Of a stretch of DNA of 64,000 nucleotides, positions 1 through 9,179 are shown one piece after another. The translations under genes were made by a program, and so were the position numbers. The notes under the pieces are model-generated. The model was given only the letters and a program-made list of their open reading frames with translations, did not search any database and was not told the origin of the DNA. The DNA is taken from contig CM070559.1 of NCBI GenBank assembly GCA_036346405.1, positions 43,638,518 through 43,702,517 of the forward strand, read 5' to 3'. Origin of the DNA: Phyllostachys edulis. Its lineage: Eukaryota > Streptophyta > Magnoliopsida > Poales > Poaceae. Every line of letters starts with the position of its first letter. The first letter of the stretch is position 1.

Positions 1-811
1 GACGCATGAGATGAAGAGACGTGTCAGGAGCTGAAGCGGCATTGATGCGCTCAAGGCATTATTTGGTCGACGCTTAACAGAACCTTCCGCTCACACGCAA
101 CGTTGACAGTAAAAACGTATTCACAACTTAGTAAACCTAGTCGGTCATATAGGAATTAAGAAAACCAGATGCGTAATAGTAACATTACTGGCACCATATA
201 GTAAACACATTAAACCATTGCAGTAAAAGTATGAGGCAGTAATATCAACGTAATATACAGTAATTGATACTAGTGTTTACTGTGTATAACCGCTTAGTGT
301 TTTTCTTTTTCTTTTTTGAACAGGTGCGGAAGTCGCGTATATTACGTGTGTGGGGGCTGCATCATCTAGGTCGTTTCCCCCCTCCCCATTCTGACAAATT
401 GTATTTTCTTTTCGTGGCGCTCAACCCTAAAAGGAATGAAAAAAAGCAAGGTCCCCAGCGAGTTATACCGGGCCGCATTCCCTTCAGGAGCAGAGGTGAT
501 CTTTGTTTTCAGCACCCTCCGACCCACCCGCACCCCGAAGGTTAGGGAATACGACTGTTTCTTTTGTTTTGGATTCCTTCCTTTCTCGCAAAGTGGGGTT
601 TTCTAGGGTTTCGCACAATAATTCACCCCTAATTTTTCATAATTTCTCGCTATACTAGGGTGATTTCTTCTCCATATTTTTTGGGATTTTTTTGGGATAG
701 TTTTTCATATCCAGATTTTAAGTAAAACAACTCCTCACATGCAGTAATTTGTAGGATCCACTTTTTTGTTTATCGTCTTCGCGTTTTTGTATCCCCGCTC
801 TGGGCAGTAAA
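1..811. other. Non-coding leader rich in AGTAA motifs
   Basis: No convincing gene is seen. The plus strand carries AGTAA at 108, 130, 178, 200, 222, 238 and 259, often about 22 bases apart, and again at 721, 743 and 806; more copies follow at 1091, 1181, 1188 and 1203 around the coding remnant downstream. Such recurring short motifs fit the subterminal region of a DNA transposon, but no terminal inverted repeat is visible because the window starts here. Function unknown. Confidence 0.3.
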
Positions 812-1515
812 ATGAGGACAACTGGCGATGCACCCTCCAAGGTGAGGAAGATCACCATCGAGGGAAGCCAGTCGACATTGGAGATTTACTGCGACCCCTC
901 CCAACCAGAACCCATGACCTCAAGAGCAGCGGTGGCATTTGTCGGAGATGATCGTGCAGGTGTTTCTCGGAAGAAACAACAGAGCAAGAAGAGGAAGGCA
1001 GCAATGCCTGCGACAGAGGATGTCATCGCGCTATTGCCTCGCGATGAGACAACCCACGAGATTGCAATCGTACATTTATGCACATATAGCAGTAAACACG
1101 CAACATTTGTTACATTAATTCGATAATATTATAGATTGTTATCTTTTTCTCCATCAACATTAAACACGAGTCATGCCTGCAGTAATTAGTAAATATATCA
1201 TTAGTAAAAATGTTGTCACATCAAATGCAAGCTTCGTGCAATGGGAGGAAGGGACCTTGGACGACATGGATCAGGTGTGCTCCCGCACTCGTCGTCACAA
1301 CCATCGGCGAGCTGATGATAGAGGAAGGGAATGAGGTCAAGAGGATGGGGTTCAACGGTTCGCTGAAGTTCAACCTCGAGGGTTTGGAGAGCAAGGATGT
1401 GCTGTGTTTCCGAATGGACAGGATTAACCCGGTCGAAATGGTCATCAGCACCGGTGGCGGAAGGAGCATCCCAATCACACCTCACGCTGTTAAGTGCATA
1501 CTCGAGATCCCTTAG
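812..1515 (+). pseudogene. Decayed transposon-type gene: conserved N-terminal domain seen in grass MULE/CACTA-borne proteins
   Basis: Two open stretches lie close together. The first (812-1126) encodes a basic protein with a lysine-rich, nuclear-signal-like segment (KKQQSKKRKA). The second (1210-1515) reads ELMIEEGNEVKRMGFNGSL, then a DRINPVEM segment, then GGGRSIPITPHAVKCILEIP and stop. That order (GFxGLL-like core, aspartate/proline segment, GR-x-PVT-x-x-DV-x-x-VLG-x-P-like end) resembles an N-terminal domain recurring in transposon-carried grass proteins, often together with Ulp1-type proteases. No protease domain is present, so the copy is truncated at least by the LTR insertion starting at 1557. 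The two stretches are separated by stops and an AGTAA-rich spacer that could be an intron. Family assignment rests on remembered pattern only. Confidence 0.4.
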
Positions 1516-2202
1516 TGTGGCAGCGACACGTTGATGGTGACCTAGGTCGTAGGTACTGTCGAATCCGGGAGCGAAGGATCTCGGATTGTCTGTGTTTCAT
1601 ACACTAGTAAAGGAACAGCTAGTGTACATAGTCAACCAAAGTGGATAGCATAACCATAAAATGTCATTCATTGATAATGATTAAGGTTTGTACAAAAGGG
1701 GCATAAAGACAACAAGCAAAATACAGCGGAACCAAAGCAGTAAGGTAGACCACACGATTCGCCACAAGCAATCATCTGGAGGGCGTGGCCTAGTCGTCCA
1801 AGTTCTCATTCTCTTCATAGTACTCTTCTTCTGATCAACATTTTATTAAGCAAGGTGAGTACAAATGAATGTACTCCGCAAGTTACACCCAATTAACATA
1901 TTTTAATGCATGCAAGGATTCAACAGAGGGAGGCTTGTATGGCTCAATTTGCATAAAGCGACATTTTTCATTTAAATATTCATACTAAGTTCTAAGCAGT
2001 ATACTTTATAACTAAAATTCATTTTCTAAATCTCAATTTTTTTAGTCAGATAACACTCATCAACAAGTGGTGAAAGATACCCTCCTATCACAAGGCTACC
2101 TGCCCAGATTCCCCTTTGGATAGAAATCCAAAACCATTTGATAAAGTCTTTTGCAATCAAAATCAAAATCTAACTTGGAGTTGCTTTGCTTAGCATGTCC
2201 TT

Positions 2203-2280
2203 GACCGTGGACACGGCTATTCGAATAGTTTTACACTCTGCAGAGGTGGTACAACTTTACCCACAAGAGATAATTGACTT
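2203..2280 (-). other. Conserved palindromic block of the gypsy LTRs (copy A)
   Basis: A 78-base block conserved in all four LTR copies that still contain this part (A, B, F/C, E) although much of the surrounding sequence has diverged. It holds CCGTGGACACGG (5-bp stem with two-base centre), directly followed by the perfect palindrome CTATTCGAATAG at 2217-2228, and a GGTACAAC segment that is a full GTTGTACAAC palindrome in copy E. It lies far downstream of the LTR TATA box, so it should be in transcribed leader RNA. Role unknown. Confidence 0.6.
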
Positions 2281-3903
2281 ATAATGTCCGTCTGATACAC
2301 TACCGAAGGTGTGCAACTAAGTCATTATCACAAAGACTTTACAATGCCTCATCCCACCATAGTCCCACCTCACTAAGGTTTCGCTCCCTTTGGATAGAAA
2401 CCCGCCGGGTTCAGGCTCCCTCTTGTGTCAGGTGGAAATACATAAAAGTAGGTCATAAAAGACACCCACGTAACCGGATGGCACAACCACGGTGAAATGA
2501 TACAAATTATTTATCCAGGTCCCACCCACATAGGACATGTGGTTATATGATGGAGCTTAGCAAGATGCGGCTCGAAGACCGGTCCTTAATTGACTTGGAC
2601 AACTTTCCATAAAACCCATGGGCATCAGTCATAGAAATGACTCAATCTCGTGCATCAACATGCACCATCCAATCATCCATTTCGCCCAAGTCCAAACCAA
2701 TTTTTATTTTATTTTACCAAGTTAAATTATTTTATAAACCTCTATGGTAAAGACAATACCATAGTATCATTTAAATCATAGTTGAACTTTTGGCTAAATT
2801 CCCTAAATTAAACACATTTGGTTCTAAGCATATTGTTTTTCAACTTGTTCTAGCTCATAATAATGTATCAACTAGAGTTTAACTAAGGTATCAAGGAATG
2901 ATTGATTTAATAGCAAAGTTTGGCTATACAAAGGAATATGGAATAACTATAAAGCTTGAAACATGAATTTAAATTACTTGAATTTAAATAAGCATACAAT
3001 AATAATTTAAAATATAATTTAAATAATTTAAAATAATAGGATTCAATATGATTAAAGATGTAACTTGCCTTGCTCAATTGCTTGAGGATCTACTTCTTCG
3101 AAGTATTCGGGTTCCCCGGAGTCGTTGAAATCTACACGTGAAGACGAAGCAAATTCAAATTAAATCAAATTGACTCCAAATTAAATAATTTTAGTGTAGA
3201 TAGGTAGATCTTGAATTTATATGAATTTAAAAATTTGAATTGCTCAAATCAGAGTTCGAATGGGCCTCTGGAAGTATGAAAATACATGAAATGATGAAAA
3301 AGGGAATTTTTAGAATTATTTTCTAAAAGAAAAAGGGTTGAGTCACTAATGGGTGGGCTCCGCACCGGTGGACTGGGTCCACGAGCGTGCGCCGGTCCAC
3401 GATGGACCTAGTTCACAACATAGGGCCGAGCCACGTGGGCTTTGCCACATAGGCGGCCACGTAAGCGAGGAGGGTGAGGTGGCACCTACGTGGTGAGGCG
3501 GTGATAGTGAGGTGGAGGCCACGTCGGCGTGAGGACGCCGGCGGGTCGAGCCTAGTGGGTGATGCCCAAAGGACGAGGGCAACGAGGACGACCTAGTGCG
3601 CGAGGTTTCGAGGACGCGACGAGCGGGGTTCATCGGCGGTGACGAAGTAGGAGGCGGCGATGACTGGTCGAAGGCGGAGCTAGGGTTCCGAGGGGGCTCC
3701 AGCGATGGGGAGGTGCGCACGGGGTGGCCCACGATCGTGTGAAGTCGACGGTGGCGGCGGAGGAGCTTCCACGGTGGCGCGATCGGCAGCGGTGCGAACT
3801 CTGGCCGAAGCTGTTGGAGCTCCAAATCTCAGCGATTGAGGGCGAGAGTGAGGGAGGTAGAAGGGGTAAAAGAGATAGGAGAGGGAGAGGCTCCGGGTGC
3901 TCC

Positions 3904-3913
3904 CCTTTATAGG
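3904..3913 (-). promoter_or_regulatory. TATA-like box of LTR A
   Basis: Minus-strand CCTATAAAGG, about 845 bases into the LTR from its TGTAACA start, in the GC-rich segment. A similar box sits at the equivalent place in the other LTRs: 28417-28426 (CCTGTAAAGG, one change), 32389-32398 and 33920-33929 (CCTATAAATG), and 60646-60655 (GCTATAAGAA). This fits a core promoter for the element's RNA. Confidence 0.5.
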
Positions 3914-4758
3914 CGCTGAGGAGGGCCGAGGGTGGGGACTGGCATGGGTGCCGCACATGCGAGCTCTGGCTTTCGTGCGCTCTGACGATGGGGAGGCAGG
4001 TGGGACGGAGAAAAAAAAGCAAAAAAAGGTCTCAAGGAAATCAAGAAGTGTCTGCGTTGAAATGGGGGTGAAGGGGAGGGAAACACGGGATGGGACAGGG
4101 TGAGCGACGCGGCCATGGTGGCATGAGGCGCCAACGGGCCGAAGGGACTTTGGGTGGAAGATGATGAGGGAGAGGCCGACAGGCGGGCCCCGCCTAGCAG
4201 TGAGGGTGAGTGGAGGCGGAGGCTGGGCTGGAGCACGCGCAAGTGGGCCGTGGAGCTAGGCCACAGGGAGGAAAAAGGGAAAACGGGCCGAAGAGATTCG
4301 GCCTGAAGTGAAAAGGGGGATTTTAAATAGATTTTTGATTTAAGAAATACAAGAAATAGAAAAGGCTTTTTAGAAAATAGAAAATTAAGTCCAAAAATTT
4401 CAAGAAAAATACACAGAAATTTCTTTAGTTATTTGGAACTTAATAAAATTATTTATAACTTAACTTTAGCTTTTAATTTTGTAATTAAATTATTTTTGGC
4501 TTTAGGGCAAAAAGGAAAACCCTTTTAAATTCTAGAAAATCCAAGAAAATACTTAATGCACTCCTTTTGACTTTAAATCCAATAAAACCCAAGAATTTCA
4601 TATAAATCAAAATTTTAATTAATTGAAGTTTGATTAACTCATATTAAATTGTTTTTATTTTCTAAAATTTCAAGTTTAAGCTTTATTAATCCAATAAAAT
4701 CGAATGGTTAATTTTAATTTGAAAATTTTCAACAAGCCTGAAAAATCGGGATGTTACA

Positions 4759-4777
4759 AACCTACCCCCTTAAGGGA
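4759..4777 (-). other. Polypurine tract of the gypsy element
   Basis: Read on the minus strand, a purine-rich stretch with core AAGGGGGTAGG directly precedes the LTR start TGTAACATCC. This is the expected plus-strand DNA priming site and fixes the 3' LTR boundary and the minus orientation. Confidence 0.75.
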
Positions 4778-4793
4778 ATCTCAACCCTGAGAT

Positions 4794-5812
4794 TCAGACT
4801 TGGTCAGTAAAAAGGTGGGGGTACTTTGCTTTTAGATCTTCTTTTTGTTCTCAGGTGACTTCTTCTTCTGAGTGATTACTCCATTGGACTTTGCACGAGC
4901 GGATGATCTTGCTTCTGGTAACGCACTCTTTGACATCAAGAATCTTGATTGGCTGCTCCACATAGGTGAGGTCTTCTTGAAGATCGATGCTCTCAAGTGG
5001 TGTTTGCTCTGTTGGAACTCGAAGACACTTCTTTAGTTGCGATATGTGGAAGGCGTCATGAACTGCGGATAGAGATGCTGGTAGCTCTAGCTTATAGGTA
5101 ACTTCGTCTTTCCTTTCCAAAAGTTTGTATGGTCCAACAAATCTTGGTGTGAGTTTTCCTTTGGTTTGGAATCTTCGTACTCCCCCGAGTGGAGTTACTC
5201 TGAGATAGACAAATCTCCTGTCTCAAAGGACAAGTCTCTACGACGATTGTCGGCATAACTCTTCTATCGGGATTGAGCCACTCTCAATCGTTCTCTTATC
5301 ATTTTTACTTTAGTTTCTGCATCCTTAATCAATTTAGGTCCAAAGAACTGATGTTCTCCGACTTGATCCCAAAGGAGAGGGGTTCTACACTGTCTGCCGT
5401 ACAATACATCAAATGGAGATATTTGCAAGCTGGCTTGATAGCTATTGTTGTACGAGAACTCTGCATACAAAATATTCTGATCCCAACTCTTCCCGTAGTC
5501 TATAGCATAGGCTCGAAGCATGTATTCCAAAATATGATTTACTCGTTCCGTTTGTCCATCTGTCTGGGGATGGTATGTGGTACTGAAGTTGAGTCAAGTC
5601 CCCAAGGCTTCATGTAGGCTTTTCCAAAATCTAGATGTGAACTGCGATCCTCTATCGGACATGATCTTTTTGGGTACTCCATGTAAACAGACGATCCTGG
5701 CCATATATACCTCTGCCAATTTACTGCTTCTGTAAGTGGTCTTAAATGGTATAAAGTGTGCCACTTTAGTCAAACGGTCAATCACAACCTAGATGGAATC
5801 ATATCCCGATTG
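4794..5812 (-). pseudogene. Integrase core to chromodomain, 3' part of gypsy pol
   Basis: Minus strand, 3' end of the polyprotein. From 5785 the integrase core shows IDRLTKVAHFIP, then GVPKKIMSDRGSQFTSRFW with the second catalytic aspartate. A later stretch (5530-5264) has LRAYAIDYGKSWD and ISPFDVLYGRQCRTPL, the usual end of the catalytic core and C-terminal region. The last part (5120-4794) contains HDAFHISQLKKCL and a chromodomain-like end around YVEQPIKILD and KVQWSNHSEEEVT. An in-frame TGA sits where the family has a Trp codon after EEVT, and a TAG replaces the Trp before VVIDRL. The reading frame also shifts between blocks. The polyprotein ends at the TGA at 4796-4794. Upstream coding continues across the nested insertion at 22771. 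Confidence 0.88.
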
Positions 5813-5817
5813 GGTCC

Positions 5818-6245
5818 TGTTGTAGGTGTAAAAACCAAACACGAGTGAGGGGGTGGACGTCTGCCGTCTGACGGGCCATCGTCCACGAGGGTAAAAAATG
5901 ACACGAGGATTTATACAGGTTCGGGGGTCCGAGAGGACCTCCCTACTCCTGTCGGTGAGCCAACAGGGGGTTACCTCCGGAGAGGGAGCCCCCGAGGGCT
6001 CACCAGTTTGAACATGTTTCTTTATTGCTCAAGAGAGCCATCCTTTTGAAAGGAGGGATACATGGGGTATTTATAGGCTCTTGGGCCTGTACAAATGACC
6101 AAAATACCCCTTGGGGTATAGCCACACTATGAATACAAGTGAGGGGTATTACAGTCTTTTATGATCTCAATAGTATTTCTTGGGTCTGCACGTGTGTCTT
6201 CTGCAAGGCGGGCCCTGTCAATGTGACTGAATTATTCTTACAACA
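5818..6245 (-). repeat. 3' LTR of the Dasheng-like element
   Basis: 428 bp, TGTTGTAGG...TTACAACA. It differs from the right copy by several substitutions, by changes in G/C run length (for example five versus four G in CAGGGGG) and by a divergent stretch near 6170-6230. Confidence 0.9.
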
Positions 6246-6261
6246 CTAGCCCCCTTGCTCC
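6246..6261 (-). other. Polypurine tract of the Dasheng-like element
   Basis: Minus strand GGAGCAAGGGGGCTAG lies directly before the LTR start TGTTGTAAG, as expected for the plus-strand primer of an LTR element in minus orientation. Confidence 0.75.
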
Positions 6262-6760
6262 TTGGTGTTTCGGGAGGAACACTAGAGGGGCAGTCTTGAA
6301 TCATGCTTTTCGTGAAGAGATTGATATTTCAGAGAATACTGACAGATTTGAACTATGGTTCTGTCCAGAAATTCGCTCTGAAAATGGCATATCATGCCCA
6401 TCTGAATTTTCAGTTCGGCACTTTGGAAGATGTGTGCTACGAATTATTGGCTCCCAGTCACAACATTGATCAGATATTGGATTCTTTTTTTCCATGGGCC
6501 TGTTGTCCCTGTATCTCTGTTCAGATGCAGCTCTCTGTGTGAGGTACCATCAGCTGGAAAGGGGCTGCTTTTGCTTTCGCATGCGAGGCTTTCCCCCAAC
6601 TGTTTGTAGTGTTGGGTTCCTTTTTTCCATGTGAAATGATACTCAATGGCTCAATGCGATCAGGTGAAACAAGAGTCCTCATTTAATGCAATGATATAGG
6701 ACATACTATTGAGCCGACTTGGGAATCCAAGGCAGGCAAGTCATCTTATTCTTTTCTCTC
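6262..6760. other. Unassigned 3' internal region of the Dasheng-like element
   Basis: Moderate-GC, non-repetitive sequence between the polypurine tract and the GC-rich segment. A 79-codon open frame on the plus strand (6303-6542) resembles nothing recognisable and is probably chance. No array or RNA gene seen. Confidence 0.4.
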
Positions 6761-6773
6761 GGTTCTTCTTCCT

Positions 6774-7790
6774 ATGCTATGCTTCAACAACTCGCTGGCC
6801 TCCAAGGCAAGTGCGTCTTCTTCCTCACTTCTTCCTGGTGACTCAACCAGCCAAGTTCCCTATGGCGCTTCCTCTGGCCTTGGCAGCCCGCTCCCTTTTG
6901 CCTCTCTACCGCCACCGCTTCCATGCGCCCGATTCGGCCAGCAAGACGTCCGTCTTGTTGCTCCCCTCGGGTGCCTCCGGCCGGGCAAGGGCACTTGCTG
7001 CCGTCGCCTCCTCCGCCCGCCCGCATCGCTTACCTCCGGTGCTCCATGGTGGCCCGGCCGCCGCCGCCAGCCTCGCACCACCCATGCGCCTCCTCGGCCC
7101 GACGCAGCGTCGCTTAATGTCGCGGATGAGGCCCGGCCGAACATGCGGCGATGCCGCCTGGGCGCGGATATCGGCGGCGCGTCGGGCGGCGCGGTGGCGC
7201 TGTTCGAGATCTGAGGCGTCCGTACGCGGGTTCCTAGGCCGCAGGATGGCTTTGGGGCACAGGCGAGTCCGAGCTGGGATGGACTTGTACACGCGGCCTC
7301 CGCACATCCGTCGGCGGGGTCGGTTCCGTCGCTGGGCTAGGCTCTCGCATGGAGTCCATGAAAGGTGAGCCCCCTGTCCTCCTCCTTTTTCCTAGTTCTT
7401 GAGTTGATGGGGCGCCGTCGCAGGTAGGGAGTAGCGGGGCGCCGATCCTCCTGGCGGTTGTGCACAGCGACGGTCACACGGAGGCAGTGCGGAACGGCCA
7501 GCAGGGCCGGCGGCGGCCTCGGGTGTTGGCGTGCTGCTCGGAGATGCCGCCTGATGGCGACCACGCGGAGGCGGCAGGGCAGCCAGCGGGGCAGTGGTGG
7601 CCGGGTGCTGGAGTCTTTGCTCGAGGTGCAGCCTCGGAGCTGCACGGCCTCGGGTGTCTTGTGCGCCTTGGCCAGCGTCCGTGGAGGCGCGGGCGGTCGT
7701 CGGTGTTGGGCAGCACCATCGAGCCATTTCTATTCTGCTTTGGCATTGCCGCCACTTGTTTGACTTAAATGCCTCTGCCTCTGTTAGCAG
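6774..7790 (+). other. GC-rich gene-like segment inside the element; possible captured host DNA
   Basis: About 1 kb of high-GC, CCG-rich sequence unlike its neighbours. On the plus strand it looks like the start of a grass gene: pyrimidine-rich leader, ATG at 6774 opening 146 codons to 7214, another ATG at 6864 opening over 160 codons, and near 7358-7420 a sequence like an exon end (ATGAAAG) before GTGAGC, then a pyrimidine-rich stretch ending CGTCGCAG. No protein domain is recognisable in any frame and frames overlap on both strands, so a working gene is unlikely. The strand is opposite to the retroelement, as often seen for captured host fragments. Confidence 0.3.
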
Positions 7791-7886
7791 ATTTCTTTTT
7801 GTGTATGAACAAATCATCGCGATGTGTTTTGCCTATGTGTATACGTGCAGTTTGTTAGCTTGTGTTTGCTTGTTGTTGGTGAACAA

Positions 7887-8542
7887 TAAGGCTCGGGCGC
7901 GAGGGTATGCGCGAGGGCACGCGAGGGTTTTGGCTAAGGCTTGATCTTGTGCGCGAGGGCGAGGGATTTGGAAGGCTTGAGCACGCAGGGCGCGAGGGTT
8001 TTGGGCGTGAGGGTTTTGCGAAGGCTTCAGGCACGAGGGTACATGCGAGGGCGCGCAAGGGTTTTGTGAAGGCTTCGGGCGCGAGGGTACACGTGAGGGT
8101 GCGCGAGGGTTTTGCGAAGGCTTTGGGTGCGAGGGTTTTGCAAAGGCACGCGAGGGCTTTGCAAAGGCACGCGAGGGTGCGCGAGGGCTTCAGGCGTGAG
8201 GGCACGCGCGAATGCACGTCAGGGCTTCGGGCGTTAGGCTCCTGAAATTGTGTCCTGAAATTGTGTTTCCATGTACATTTTGCCCATAAGATCAAGTGAC
8301 AGCTCGGGCGCGGGCGCGAGGGTACGCATGAGGGCACGCGAGGGTTTCGGGCGTAAAGGCACGCGCGAAGGCATGCTAGGGCTTCGGGCGTGAGGCCATG
8401 CATGAAGGCACGCGAGGGTGCGCGAGGGCTTCGGGCGTGAGAACACGCACGAAGGCACATGAGGGCTTCGGGCATGAGGGCACGCGCGAAGGCACGCGAG
8501 GGTGCGCGAGGGCTTCGGGCATGAGGGCATGCGCGATGGCCC
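7887..8542. repeat. Tandem array 1: degenerate short repeats built on GCGAGGG
   Basis: Imperfect repeats of roughly 35-45 bp combining GCGAGGG, GGCTTCGGGCG and ACGCGCGAAGGCA, with a non-repeated interruption at 8233-8305. Long open frames on both strands (for example 7855-8475 minus) are low-complexity by-products of the repeat. Confidence 0.75.
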
Positions 8543-8731
8543 GATGTCGACGAAGGCGCGACGACGGCCCTCGGTGGTTACACGAAGTCGTCGCGTAGGT
8601 GCCCCGAGGCCGGGGCTCGTGCGGAGGCGAGGTGGTCTGATGTCGACGAAGGCGCGGCGGTTGCCCTCGGCTACGAGGTTGTCATGAAGGTGCCCCGAGG
8701 CCGGGCTCGTCTTGGGAGGCGAGTGGTAGGA
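8543..8731. repeat. Tandem duplication 2: two copies of a ~96-bp unit
   Basis: GATGTCGACGAAGGCGCG begins at 8543 and again at 8639. Each unit continues through GTGCCCCGAGGCCG and GGCTCGT. Copies differ by small substitutions and indels. Confidence 0.75.
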
Positions 8732-9179
8732 TTACTCAACACTAGTTCCTCTACCCTTGGGCGCTGCAAGGACGCCTTGGGGAGCAAAGAAGAGTCTTGA
8801 GATTTTGTATCCTGTTGATGAATATGCTTGGCCAAAGACCTGCCAAATTCGGCAATGAGAATGCTGACGCCGAGACTTTGCCAAATTCGACTCGGTCAAC
8901 ATGAGGCACGAGGGCGAGAATCTGCCATAAGGGCACTGCGACTTAGCCAATTTTGGCCTGGTTGGCACGTGGATGCCCAAAGACTTATGCTTATTTTGTG
9001 CTCCATATCGTGTGAGCACTCCACGCGAGGGCGGGTACCAAATTGCCGCTTCTCGTTGGCCCTTCGTGTGGAGTGGTTTTTGTTGCTCCATTCTTAAAGG
9101 CGAAGTACTGAATGCTGAGGCACCCCACCGTGGCACAACCTTCAGGGCAAGGGGTGCGTCTGAATGAAGCCTATGCATG
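8732..9179. other. Non-repeated spacer between arrays
   Basis: Single-copy-looking sequence, moderate GC, with open frames on both strands that have no recognisable domain. It may be a leftover of the ancestral internal region. Confidence 0.35.

Larger units (their letters stand above)
1557..4758 (-). repeat. 3' LTR of the gypsy element (LTR A)
   Basis: On the plus strand it runs from TGTCGAATCC to GGGATGTTACA, i.e. on the minus strand TGTAACATCC...GACA, with TG/CA ends. It shares order and segments with LTRs at 26455-29394, 26163-33230 and 57654-60947. In element direction the GC-rich part (4300-3340) contains a TATA-like box (3913-3904), and a conserved palindromic block lies at 2280-2203. 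Overlapping open frames in the GC-rich part are not conserved between LTR copies and are not genes. The five bases on the left are GGTAC; the matching right duplication is lost. Confidence 0.85.

Noticed and set aside
6709..7368. 219-codon plus-strand frame as a complete gene
   Set aside because: No recognisable domain, several competing frames on both strands, and located in a non-autonomous retroelement; kept only as a possible captured fragment.
7855..8530. 206- and 98-codon Pro/Ala/Arg-rich frames on the minus strand
   Set aside because: They lie in tandem array 1 and simply translate the repeat.
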